Source: Microvirga sp052115485
Lineage (GTDB): Bacteria; Pseudomonadota; Alphaproteobacteria; Rhizobiales; Beijerinckiaceae
Reading direction: 5' to 3'
Assembly (NCBI RefSeq): GCF_052115485.1
Contig: NZ_JBFRGU010000005.1
Span: forward strand, 1 to 64,000
DNA: 64,000 nucleotides
Shown here one piece after another: positions 7,219 to 14,406 of this stretch. The notes beneath the pieces were generated by a model. That model was not told where the DNA came from, did no database searches, and saw only the letters and a program-made list of their open reading frames with translations. A program made the translations under genes and the position numbers. The stretch's first letter is position 1; each line of letters starts with the position of its first letter.

Positions 7219-8217
7219 TCACGGCCTCGCGACCGGTCCGCTGACCGGGGGCAGACGGCTATTCTCCATCTCGACCCCACCGCGCGACGCCGATTCCGCG
7301 AACCCTGTACGCGCTGCCGAAGCCAAAGCGGTATCCGTAAGTGTCGGGTACACCGTGCCGGTCCGACCGCCAAACCAACCCGCCAAGGCACCGACGACGA
7401 GGGCGAGCGAGCCAAACAGCGCACTCCGAGAGACAGCTTGGGCGGCAGCGTCGGCGGCCTGCGTCGCCTGCAGCTTGGCCTGATCCACCGCCTGCCGGTA
7501 TTGCTGCTCGTATTGCTGGATCTGGGCGCGGGCCTGATCCTCCGGAATGTTCTGCGCCCGGGCCAATGCGGCGACGGCGCGATTCCGCGCGGCCTGTGCC
7601 TGAGCCTGGTCGCCCGTGAGCGTGGCGCGTATGGCGGCGATCGCCGCGTCGCGCAGCGCAGCGGGGTCATTGCCGCCGGCTACGCCCCGTATCTGGTTCT
7701 CGATAGCGCTGAATGGATCGGTGACCTGCGATAATGAGGGGGCAGCGGCTTGAAGTGCGGTTTGAGCCGTGGCGCCGACCGTGCGGCTCACGCCTCCAAG
7801 CGCGCTTGTCACCGTACTGTAGGCCCCGCCGACCAGGCTGCTGGCCGTGGAAGTCAGAAGATAGAAGATGACCAGGGTCGTGAGCGCCCAGGCGGTGAGG
7901 CCGTGCCAGCCCGCAGTCGATTCCTTCGGCTTACCTGCAAGCCGACCTGCGGCGTAGCCGCCCGCAAAGGAGGCAATCACGCCGGACAGAAGAAACCAGG
8001 CTCCGGCCCCGATGGAAAGGGACATCGCGGAGGGATTCGCATTCGCTCCCGCGCCTGGGTTAAGCGTCGACACGCCAATGCCGACGCCGATCATGTTGAG
8101 GATAAGCTGCGTGACGAGGGCGATGACGACGCCGGCAAGGACGGCGCCCCAGGCAATGCGGTTGAGCATCATCGTGCGGGCATCTTCGGCGGGGAGTGTG
8201 ACGGGGCGATCGACCAT
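7219..8217 (-). CDS. PhnA-like membrane protein
   Basis: 332-residue membrane protein of the kind annotated PhnA-like in Hyphomicrobiales; the name is historical and does not imply phosphonate metabolism. It has a membrane segment near 22-45 (AWGAVLAGVVIALVTQLIL), a Gly-rich pair near 70-95, another near 110-130, then a long Ala/Gln-rich helical region at about 185-265 (likely coiled coil, outside the bilayer), and a last membrane segment near 275-292. The tail holds Pro/Arg. Directly upstream is a perfect EcfG-type promoter (8251-8275), leader about 30 nt with AGGAGGCT before the ATG. A role in envelope stress is inferred from this promoter only. Confidence 0.75.
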   Translation of the reverse strand: MVDRPVTLPAEDARTMMLNRIAWGAVLAGVVIALVTQLILNMIGVGIGVSTLNPGAGANANPSAMSLSIGAGAWFLLSGVIASFAGGYAAGRLAGKPKESTAGWHGLTAWALTTLVIFYLLTSTASSLVGGAYSTVTSALGGVSRTVGATAQTALQAAAPSLSQVTDPFSAIENQIRGVAGGNDPAALRDAAIAAIRATLTGDQAQAQAARNRAVAALARAQNIPEDQARAQIQQYEQQYRQAVDQAKLQATQAADAAAQAVSRSALFGSLALVVGALAGWFGGRTGTVYPTLTDTALASAARTGFAESASRGGVEMENSRLPPVSGPVARP

Positions 8218-8250
8218 AGTAGCCTCCTGAACACAAGATTACCCAAAAAG

Positions 8251-8275
8251 AACGTGCGCCACCCACGCGTGTTCC
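8251..8275 (-). promoter_or_regulatory. EcfG-type promoter of the PhnA-like gene (perfect match)
   Basis: On the minus strand GGAAC (8275-8271), 16 nt, CGTT (8254-8251): a full consensus match at a normal distance (about 33 nt) from the start codon at 8217. Confidence 0.7.
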
Positions 8276-8412
8276 GGAGGGGCCGCTTTTCCGAGAGCTT
8301 GTGCGCGCGTCCAGGGTCCGCCCTGACGGCTTCTGCGAAGCCAAGACCTTCAAGAGCGAGGAACCGGGGACTTGAGTGATGTCCCTTGTAATGCGACCGA
8401 GTCATCCCAAAT

Positions 8413-8441
8413 ACCATCCATGTGGATGGTCGATGGATGGT
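8413..8441. promoter_or_regulatory. inverted plus direct repeat, candidate RHH operator
   Basis: ACCATCCA (8413-8420), spacer TG, TGGATGGT (8423-8430) is a perfect inverted repeat. A third copy of the half-site, TGGATGGT, follows at 8434-8441. The cluster overlaps the possible start codons of a ribbon-helix-helix protein, a class that often binds such spaced half-sites to control its own gene. Confidence 0.5.
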
Positions 8442-8865
8442 CAAGATGACTGGTAAAGGACAGGAGCTCCGCCCGAAGGCAGCCGATAGCGAGAAGATCA
8501 CGATCAATCTCGGCTATGTCGATCTCGGCCATATCGACCTCCTGGTGCAGGAGAGTTTTTACTCGAACCGCACCGATTTCATTCGGACAGCGATCCGGAA
8601 TCAACTCGATCGCCACAACGACGCCGTCAAGCAGTCCGTTGCGAGACACCAACTCGATCTCGGTCTGCGTCAATACAGTCGGCAGGACCTGGAGGCCGTG
8701 CGAGCGGCTGATGAGATGCTTCACATTCAGGTCCTCGGGCTGGCCGTCATCGCGGCAGATGTCTCTCCCGAACTGGCGCGCGAAACCATTGCCTCCATCC
8801 ACGTGCTTGGCGCCTTGCAAGCCAGTCCCGCGGTGAAAGCAGCGTTGAGCGACCGCATCCGATGA
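8437..8865 (+). CDS. ribbon-helix-helix (CopG/Arc-type) regulator
   Basis: About 142 residues. The N-terminal part has the RHH pattern: a strand EKITINLGYVD, helix LGHIDLLVQESFYS, then the turn and helix NRTDFIRTAIRNQLDRH. The C-terminal half (from QLDLGLRQY) is helical and of unknown role, perhaps ligand or partner binding. The start is uncertain: GTG 8422, ATG 8437 and ATG 8446 are in frame and none has a strong ribosome site. Half-site repeats at 8413-8441 cover this start region, pointing to self-repression. The PHB-depolymerase-type esterase follows after 104 nt in the same direction, so it may be a target. Confidence 0.75.
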   Translation: MVKMTGKGQELRPKAADSEKITINLGYVDLGHIDLLVQESFYSNRTDFIRTAIRNQLDRHNDAVKQSVARHQLDLGLRQYSRQDLEAVRAADEMLHIQVLGLAVIAADVSPELARETIASIHVLGALQASPAVKAALSDRIR

Positions 8866-8892
8866 AGGTCTGATTCTCGCTGCTTGAAGTGA

Positions 8893-8924
8893 GTGCCTTC
8901 AATCCCTTCCGAGAGGAAGGGCAC
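8893..8924 (+). other. GNRA-capped hairpin before the esterase gene
   Basis: CCCTTCC-GAGA-GGAAGGG (8904-8921) with an outer GTGCC/GGCAC pairing (8893-8897, 8920-8924). It lies 28 nt after the regulator stop and 46 nt before the esterase start. There is no T run, so it is either an RNA-stability element or an attenuator-like leader. Confidence 0.45.
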
Positions 8925-8969
8925 CGCTCTTTCTTTGCCGAAATCCCACCTCGCATAGGAGCTATTCCC

Positions 8970-10238
8970 ATGACCGTATTCCTGAAAATCGACATGATGG
9001 AGGCGACCCGCCTCACACGCGAAGGGCGACTTGAAGAAGCGATGGCCGTTCTGCGCGGAGGGCTCGCCCCTTCATCTGCCGCCCCGTCCGGTTTCGACGG
9101 TGATGCACAGCAGAAGCCGGCCGGGCATACGCCGCCCATTCTCGATATGGTGCCACCGTCCATGGAAACCGGAGGCGCCTGGACGGCCCCGCAATTTTGT
9201 GAGGCGCATCCCGCCGGTCGTCCCGGGAGCATGAGCCCGCCGCAGATGCCGGAAGCGCTCCGCGGGTTCCTCGATCGTGTCGTGCAACCCGGCTCCGTCC
9301 GTGGACTCGATGGATTGGTCGGGCCTGCTGTAAGGCGCGCCCCGGCTCCTCTACCGGACGGGGCGCGGTTTGAGGAGCACAGCTATGCCAACGAGGCAGG
9401 AAGCCGAGCGTACAAGCTCTACGTTCCAAGCGGCTACGACGGAACGGCGCTGCCCCTTGTGGTGATGCTCCACGGCTGCACCCAGTCGCCCGACGACTTT
9501 GCCGCCGGTACGCGAATGAACGATCTGGCTGAAGAGCAGACTTTCCTTGTCGCTTATCCGGCGCAGGCACAATCAGCCAATGTCTCCAAATGCTGGAACT
9601 GGTTCGACGCGAGCCATCAGCAGCGCGACCGGGGCGAACCCTCGCTGATCGCCGGGATCACCCGCCAGATCATGCGCGACTTCCCCGTCGAACCCGGCCG
9701 CGTGTATATCGCCGGCCTGTCTGCCGGAGGTGCCACAGCGGCAATCATGGGCTCGGCTTACCCGGATCTCTATGCGGCCGTCGGCGTCCATTCCGGATTG
9801 GCGTGCGGGGCTGCGAGCGACATGCCATCCGCCTTCGCTGCGATGCGGCAGGGCGGATCGCCCGCTGCAAGAGGATCGCGTCCAGACGGCGGGTTCGACG
9901 CTGTTCCGATCATCGTATTCCATGGCGACCGCGACACGACTGTCAACCCGGTCAACGGCGATCAGGTCATCGCCCAGTCGAGGGCTATCGCTGATCTCCG
10001 GGTCACCGTCAGCCACGGCGAGGCTCGGGGCGGGATCAGGTACACCCGCACCGTTCAGACAGACGAAACCGGGCGACCGATGCTGGAGCAGTGGGTCCTT
10101 CACGGCGTGGGCCACGCATGGTCCGGCGGGAGCGCTGCCGGATCATACACCGAGCCGCGCGGGCCCGACGCCAGTCGCGAGATGATGCGCTTTTTCCTCC
10201 AGCATCCTGACATTAGGCGGGAGTCCGAACCCACTTAG
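8970..10238 (+). CDS. extracellular-type PHB depolymerase family esterase (LpqC-like)
   Basis: 422-residue alpha/beta hydrolase of the PHB depolymerase / LpqC esterase family. An unusual N-terminal part of about 130 residues (a helix MEATRLTREGRLEEAMAVLRG, then a Pro-rich linker) precedes the catalytic domain, which has VVMLHGCTQSPDDFA, the nucleophile box GLSAGG (S251), an Asp in FHGDRDTTV and His in GVGHAWSGG. No signal peptide is visible, so it may be cytoplasmic. TAGGAG lies 9 nt before ATG 8970. A longer GTG start at 8889 is less likely. It is preceded by the RHH regulator. Its true ester substrate is unknown; feruloyl or polyester substrates are both possible in this family. Confidence 0.85.
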   Translation: MTVFLKIDMMEATRLTREGRLEEAMAVLRGGLAPSSAAPSGFDGDAQQKPAGHTPPILDMVPPSMETGGAWTAPQFCEAHPAGRPGSMSPPQMPEALRGFLDRVVQPGSVRGLDGLVGPAVRRAPAPLPDGARFEEHSYANEAGSRAYKLYVPSGYDGTALPLVVMLHGCTQSPDDFAAGTRMNDLAEEQTFLVAYPAQAQSANVSKCWNWFDASHQQRDRGEPSLIAGITRQIMRDFPVEPGRVYIAGLSAGGATAAIMGSAYPDLYAAVGVHSGLACGAASDMPSAFAAMRQGGSPAARGSRPDGGFDAVPIIVFHGDRDTTVNPVNGDQVIAQSRAIADLRVTVSHGEARGGIRYTRTVQTDETGRPMLEQWVLHGVGHAWSGGSAAGSYTEPRGPDASREMMRFFLQHPDIRRESEPT

Positions 10239-10473
10239 ATCTAGGGCTTAACGAACACTCACGCGCCGCCCGTCACTCGACCGCTTACTCGTGATCGCGC
10301 GCTCGATCAGGCCTCTCGCACCGATGAGTCTGGCTTCGGCTGGGGATGCGCACGCGCTTGAGCCCGAGGCCGCGCTTTTCGCTATTCCGCGAAGGCGGGA
10401 AATTTTCTGAGTTCCGCGATGAGCAGACCAGGCCTGGGAATGCTGATGCAGCAACGCGTAGAGTTCCTCGTGC

Positions 10474-11409
10474 TCACGCTTTCAGAAAAGCCGCTATCGT
10501 CGCCTCGTCCGCTTCGGCCGCAACCATGATGCGGCGGGCGAGTTCGGCAGCGGCAGGACGTAAAGGTGCATGGGACCGGTCGAGCCAATAGGCGACCGGG
10601 TTGAGCGCTGTTCTCTCATCGACCGCAACGAGGCGTCTGCTCGCCAGCATTTCCGTCGTCAGGGGCGGACGGGCAAGCGCGATGCCGAGCCCATGAGCGG
10701 CGGCGTCGAGCACAAGGTTGTAATCCTCGAAGCGGCGATCTTGCGGGCGCGCACGATAATCGAAGCCCTGCTCCGCGAACCAGGCGCGCCAGCCGCCCGC
10801 GTTGGAATCGTGAATCAGCGGATAATCGAGCAGGCGTTCAGGTGCACCTTTGCCGATCCGGCTGGCAAGGCCGGGTGCCGCGATCGGAAAGCAATATTCT
10901 TCGAACAGGCGCACACAACGCCGACCCGGCAGCGCCCCGCGTCCGCAACGCATCGCCAGATCAACTCCCTCCTGATCGAGATCGGCATCCCGGTGTTCGA
11001 CGGAAAGCTCGATGCGCAAAAGCGGATCGCCCTTCTCGAACGCGCTGAGACGCGGCATCAGCCACAGGCCGCTCAATGACGGAATCGAGGTCAGGCGAAC
11101 CACGCCCGCGCCGCGCGCCTCGACCCAGCGGTCGGAACTCGCGGCGATGAGAACGAAAGCCTCCGTCGTGCGTTGAAAGAGCCGCTGCCCGTCCGGCGTC
11201 AACGAGACGCCACGAGCCTTGCGCTCGAACAGGCGCACGCCCAGCCAATGCTCCAGCTTGGCGACCTGACGGCTGATCGCCCCATGGGTGAGATTGAGGG
11301 TGGAAGCCGCCGCCGAGAAACTGCCAAGGCGCGCCGCCGCCTCGAAGGATCGCAAGGAATCGAGGGGCGGCAGGGTCGGGAAAGAAGGCAAGCTGTGATT
11401 CATGCTCAC
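10474..11409 (-). CDS. LysR-family regulator (GcvA-like)
   Basis: 311-residue LysR-type regulator. The winged HTH is at about residues 15-75 (LRSFEAAARLGSFSAAASTLNLTHGAISRQ is the helix-turn-helix, split here: SFSAAASTL then THGAISRQVAKLE), followed by a substrate-binding domain with RLTSIPSLSGLWLMPRL and DLAMRCG. The GcvA-like group usually controls amino-acid or beta-lactamase genes. GTG 11409 has GAGG at good spacing; ATG 11403 is the alternative. It is divergent from an EamA exporter gene 88-94 nt away, which it may control. Confidence 0.88.
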   Translation of the reverse strand: MSMNHSLPSFPTLPPLDSLRSFEAAARLGSFSAAASTLNLTHGAISRQVAKLEHWLGVRLFERKARGVSLTPDGQRLFQRTTEAFVLIAASSDRWVEARGAGVVRLTSIPSLSGLWLMPRLSAFEKGDPLLRIELSVEHRDADLDQEGVDLAMRCGRGALPGRRCVRLFEEYCFPIAAPGLASRIGKGAPERLLDYPLIHDSNAGGWRAWFAEQGFDYRARPQDRRFEDYNLVLDAAAHGLGIALARPPLTTEMLASRRLVAVDERTALNPVAYWLDRSHAPLRPAAAELARRIMVAAEADEATIAAFLKA

Positions 11410-11423
11410 AGCTCATCCTCGAT

Positions 11424-11438
11424 TTGTTCGTTTGTCAA
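11424..11438. promoter_or_regulatory. candidate LysR-type T-N11-A site
   Basis: TTGTTCGTTTGTCAA lies between the divergent LysR and EamA genes, with outer TTG/CAA arms and the T-N11-A spacing (T 11425, A 11437). Such sites are short, so this is suggestive only. Confidence 0.25.
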
Positions 11439-11496
11439 CGAGCCAGAACGGAGAGATTCTCCGGCCCGAAAGCCGATTCGAGGAGAAGCCTACGCC

Positions 11497-12414
11497 ATGA
11501 CCGCCACCACCGCCTCCGACAATCGGCCCTTCGACATGGTGACGTTTACCGCCGTCACCATCACGATCATCGCCTGGGCCTCGGCCTTCCCGGCCATCCG
11601 CGCCGGATTGCAGGCGTTCGGCCCGTTGGAGCTTGGCGCGCTGCGCTTCGCCATCGCGGCGGTTCCGGCCGCCCTGTTTCTCATCGTCACCCGTCCCGGC
11701 TGGCCCACATGGACGGATTTCGCCCGGCTCGCGGTCGGCGGCATCGTTTTCGTGGCGCTCTACACGGCGCTTCTCAATATCGGGGAGAAGACCGTGTCGG
11801 CGGGGGCCGCCAGTTTCATCATCAACGTGAACCCGATCATCACGGCGGGATTGGCCATGTTCTTGCTCGGCGAGCGCTTCAGTGGGCGCGCCTGGGCCGG
11901 GACCGCCTTGTCCTTTGGCGGAATTGGCCTGATCGCGCTCGGGGAAGGCAAAGGGCTGCATCTCGATGCGGGCGCTCTTTTCATTTTGGGCGCAGCCTTC
12001 TGTTCCTCGATCAGCACGGTGGTGCAAAAGCCTCTCTTCGCACGCCACCGCCCGCTCACCGTTTCGGCCTGGAACATGGTGATCGGCGCCATCGTGCTGT
12101 CACCGGCCTTGCCGAGCGCGGTGACGGAGTTGTCGTCGGCCTCCACCGAAGCGACGCTCGCGGTGATCTATCTCGGCATCGTGCCGAGCCTCATCGCCTA
12201 TGGCACCTGGGCCATTGCGCTCTCGCGCCTGCCCGCCAGCCGCGCTTCGAACTTCATGTATTGCGTGCCGCCCGTCGCGACTTTGCTCGGCTTTCTCTGG
12301 CTCGGCGAAACACTCACCTTATTCGGAGCCATGGGCGGCGCAATGGCCCTCATGGGCGTCGCTTTCGTGAATTGGCGGCCCATCGCCAAGACGCCAAAGA
12401 TGAAGAAGGCCTGA
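11497..12414 (+). CDS. EamA/DMT family exporter
   Basis: 305-residue inner-membrane protein with two EamA repeats, ten predicted membrane segments. First repeat from about 15 (TITIIAWASAFPAIRAGL) to the ALNIGEKTVSAGAASFI region and ITAGLAMFLLGE; second from about 155 (LFILGAAFCSSISTVVQK) to TLLGFLWLGE near residue 270. The repeated FLLGE/WLGE is the family mark. Such proteins export amino acids or other metabolites. The long upstream frame from 11173 is a shadow of the LysR gene; GAGGAG lies 10 nt before ATG 11497. Divergent from the LysR regulator. Confidence 0.9.
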   Translation: MTATTASDNRPFDMVTFTAVTITIIAWASAFPAIRAGLQAFGPLELGALRFAIAAVPAALFLIVTRPGWPTWTDFARLAVGGIVFVALYTALLNIGEKTVSAGAASFIINVNPIITAGLAMFLLGERFSGRAWAGTALSFGGIGLIALGEGKGLHLDAGALFILGAAFCSSISTVVQKPLFARHRPLTVSAWNMVIGAIVLSPALPSAVTELSSASTEATLAVIYLGIVPSLIAYGTWAIALSRLPASRASNFMYCVPPVATLLGFLWLGETLTLFGAMGGAMALMGVAFVNWRPIAKTPKMKKA

Positions 12415-12735
12415 TCACCAGCCGCGCTGGCGCTTGATCATCTGCTTCTGCATCTCTTTCTGGTTCCGCCAATAATCCTTCTGCATATCCTGCTGCATCC
12501 GGTAGTAATCCCGGATGCGCTCCTTGCGGCTCGTGGAATTGCGATACTGATTCCAGTCGTAATGCCTGTTGCCGCTGTAGGGATCGTCATCGTCGGAGAA
12601 GTCGAAACGAAACTGCGCCGGTGACGTGAGCGAAGGCGTCTGTAACGGTGCGGGACCCATGGCGGCAGCCGGCCCGGTACCGGCAACGAACATCGCCATC
12701 ATCGTCGCGATGACGGAGCATTTGCTGATGGTCAT
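12415..12735 (-). CDS. small exported basic protein, unidentified
   Basis: 106-residue protein. A signal peptide (MTISKCSVIATMMAMFVAG, cleavage near AAA) is followed by a Pro-rich stretch, an acidic patch (FSDDDDPYSGN), and a strongly charged helix rich in Arg, Gln, Lys and Tyr (RIRDYYRMQQDMQKDYWRNQ). No family is recognised. GGAGAAGG just before ATG 12735 decides this start over 12774. It lies 36 nt downstream of the serine hydrolase on the same strand and converges on the EamA gene, whose stop codon abuts its own. Confidence 0.65.
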   Translation of the reverse strand: MTISKCSVIATMMAMFVAGTGPAAAMGPAPLQTPSLTSPAQFRFDFSDDDDPYSGNRHYDWNQYRNSTSRKERIRDYYRMQQDMQKDYWRNQKEMQKQMIKRQRGW

Positions 12736-12770
12736 GACCTTCTCCATTTTGCGCTGACACGGAGTGCCGA

Positions 12771-14309
12771 TCATGGTCGACGCTCGAAGACTTGCGGCAA
12801 GGCCGGATCGATCCAGCGCATGAGAACGACGTCGCCGCGCTCGTTGCGCTCGAATCGCATCTGCGCGGCTGACTCGTCGCCAATCAAGGCCGCCGGAGCA
12901 ACGAAAGCGCCCTCGGCCAAGAGCCTCGTGGAGAAGACATCCGCATAAAGCGGCGTGAGCACGAGCACTGCGTCCGATTCAAGCTTGATCAGGAGCTTCG
13001 CATCGGAGACCGAAACATTCGCCTCTCCCAAAAGCGGCGAAGTATAAGTGCCGGCATAGATGGACACATCCTGCAACGCTGCGGGCGTCATCTTCGGTTT
13101 CGCCTGCTCGGCAGCCTCTCTCCTCACGCGTAATGCCTCGGCGGCGAGCGCCACGTTGTCGACGGTGGTGTTGCCGAGAATGCGATCATAAAACCATTGC
13201 GCGATGGCATCCGGAAAACCGTTATTCTCCAGATTGGTGAGAACGACGATGCCCACATCGCGGTCAGGCAGAAAACCCACATGCGCGCCAAAACCCGAGG
13301 TGCCTCCATTGTGCCAGATGACGCGCCCGTTCGGCGTCGCGGTGACGATCCAGCCGACCGCATAGGATAGGCGCTCGCTGATGGCGACGCGTGGCGTCCA
13401 GGTCACGTCGAGGTTCTTCTCGGAGACGATGACCTTGTCCCCGAATTGTCCGCGCCCCAGGTGCAGCCGCAGCCATTGGGCGAGATCGGGCACGTTGGAA
13501 TTGAGATTACCCGCCGGGCCGAGCGCATAAGGAAACGCCGCATGGAACGGCACCGTGACAGGATCGCCCGCCGTCGCGCGATGCCCGGTGGCGTGGTCCG
13601 GTGCTTTCTCGATCGCTTCCGACGTCGCGCTCGTCGCGCGCATGCCGAGGGGATCGAGCAGGTTCTTTCTCACCACATCGTTCCAGGAGGCGACATCTTC
13701 CTTCTGGGCGAGAATGCGTCCGGCAACCATATGGGGAATATTGAGATAACTGAAATCGGAGCGGAACGACGCCGTGACCGGCGCATAGCGCAGCGAGCGG
13801 ATGAGGGTCGCCTCATCGAAGCCGAGCACGGTCAGGCCGTCATTTACATAAGGCGTCAGCCCACTGCGTTGAGCGGGAAGATCGAGCATGCGAAATTCGC
13901 GCGTCAGCCAGGGATCGCTCAGTTGAAATTCAGGGAGAAGATCGACGACCCTGTCGTTCCAGGCCAGCTTTTCCGCATCCACCGCCTGAGCCATCGTCGT
14001 TGCGAGAAAAGCCTTCGTGGTCGAACCGATCTGGAAAATCGTCTCCGCGCCGACCTTGTCGGGCCGACCGCGCTCGCGCAGGCCGAAACCGTTGCTGTAG
14101 ACGAGCTTGTCGCCATGCACGATGCCGACGGCGACACCCGGCACCTTGAATGTCGCCATGCCCGCTTGCAGATAAGTCTCGAGTTCCGGCACCAGCTTCT
14201 GGATACGCTCCTGCACGGGAGCCTGAGCCATGGCCGTGCCGGCCGCCAGACTTGTCATCACCGATGTGGCGGTCACAATCGTCAGACGAAGCAAACCGAA
14301 CGGCATCAT
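12771..14309 (-). CDS. serine hydrolase (class C beta-lactamase / EstB family), exported
   Basis: 512 residues with a signal peptide at about 1-29. The beta-lactamase domain has the nucleophile motif STTK (S96-K99), the second motif YLN (Y188-N190) and the third motif HNGGT in VIWHNGGTSGF. A C-terminal domain of about 110 residues (from AALQDVSIYAGTYTSP) is the DUF3471-like beta domain often fused to such enzymes. These proteins act as periplasmic peptidases, esterases or lactamases; the real substrate cannot be deduced. The second Met is an equal start. It is divergent from the P-type ATPase gene. Confidence 0.88.
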   Translation of the reverse strand: MMPFGLLRLTIVTATSVMTSLAAGTAMAQAPVQERIQKLVPELETYLQAGMATFKVPGVAVGIVHGDKLVYSNGFGLRERGRPDKVGAETIFQIGSTTKAFLATTMAQAVDAEKLAWNDRVVDLLPEFQLSDPWLTREFRMLDLPAQRSGLTPYVNDGLTVLGFDEATLIRSLRYAPVTASFRSDFSYLNIPHMVAGRILAQKEDVASWNDVVRKNLLDPLGMRATSATSEAIEKAPDHATGHRATAGDPVTVPFHAAFPYALGPAGNLNSNVPDLAQWLRLHLGRGQFGDKVIVSEKNLDVTWTPRVAISERLSYAVGWIVTATPNGRVIWHNGGTSGFGAHVGFLPDRDVGIVVLTNLENNGFPDAIAQWFYDRILGNTTVDNVALAAEALRVRREAAEQAKPKMTPAALQDVSIYAGTYTSPLLGEANVSVSDAKLLIKLESDAVLVLTPLYADVFSTRLLAEGAFVAPAALIGDESAAQMRFERNERGDVVLMRWIDPALPQVFERRP

Positions 14310-14406
14310 GAGACCAACCCTTTTTTTGCGGATAGGATTATGATCGTGTCAGAACTTGACATTACGTTCAATCCCAACCGCCACGGTGACCGTATGGGTT
14401 CATGAA

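Noticed and set aside
8365..8390. GGAAC before the RHH gene as another EcfG-type promoter
   Set aside because: After 15-17 nt there is no CGTT or close variant, so only the -35 half is present.
10248..10454. 68-codon minus-strand ORF between the esterase and LysR genes
   Set aside because: No ribosome site and no family likeness, with composition like other shadow frames. The 235-base gap holds nothing else recognised.
14356..14406. Extended N-terminus of the P-type ATPase from TTG 14356
   Set aside because: The added 17 residues have no family likeness; ATG 14407 starts the family-like sequence.
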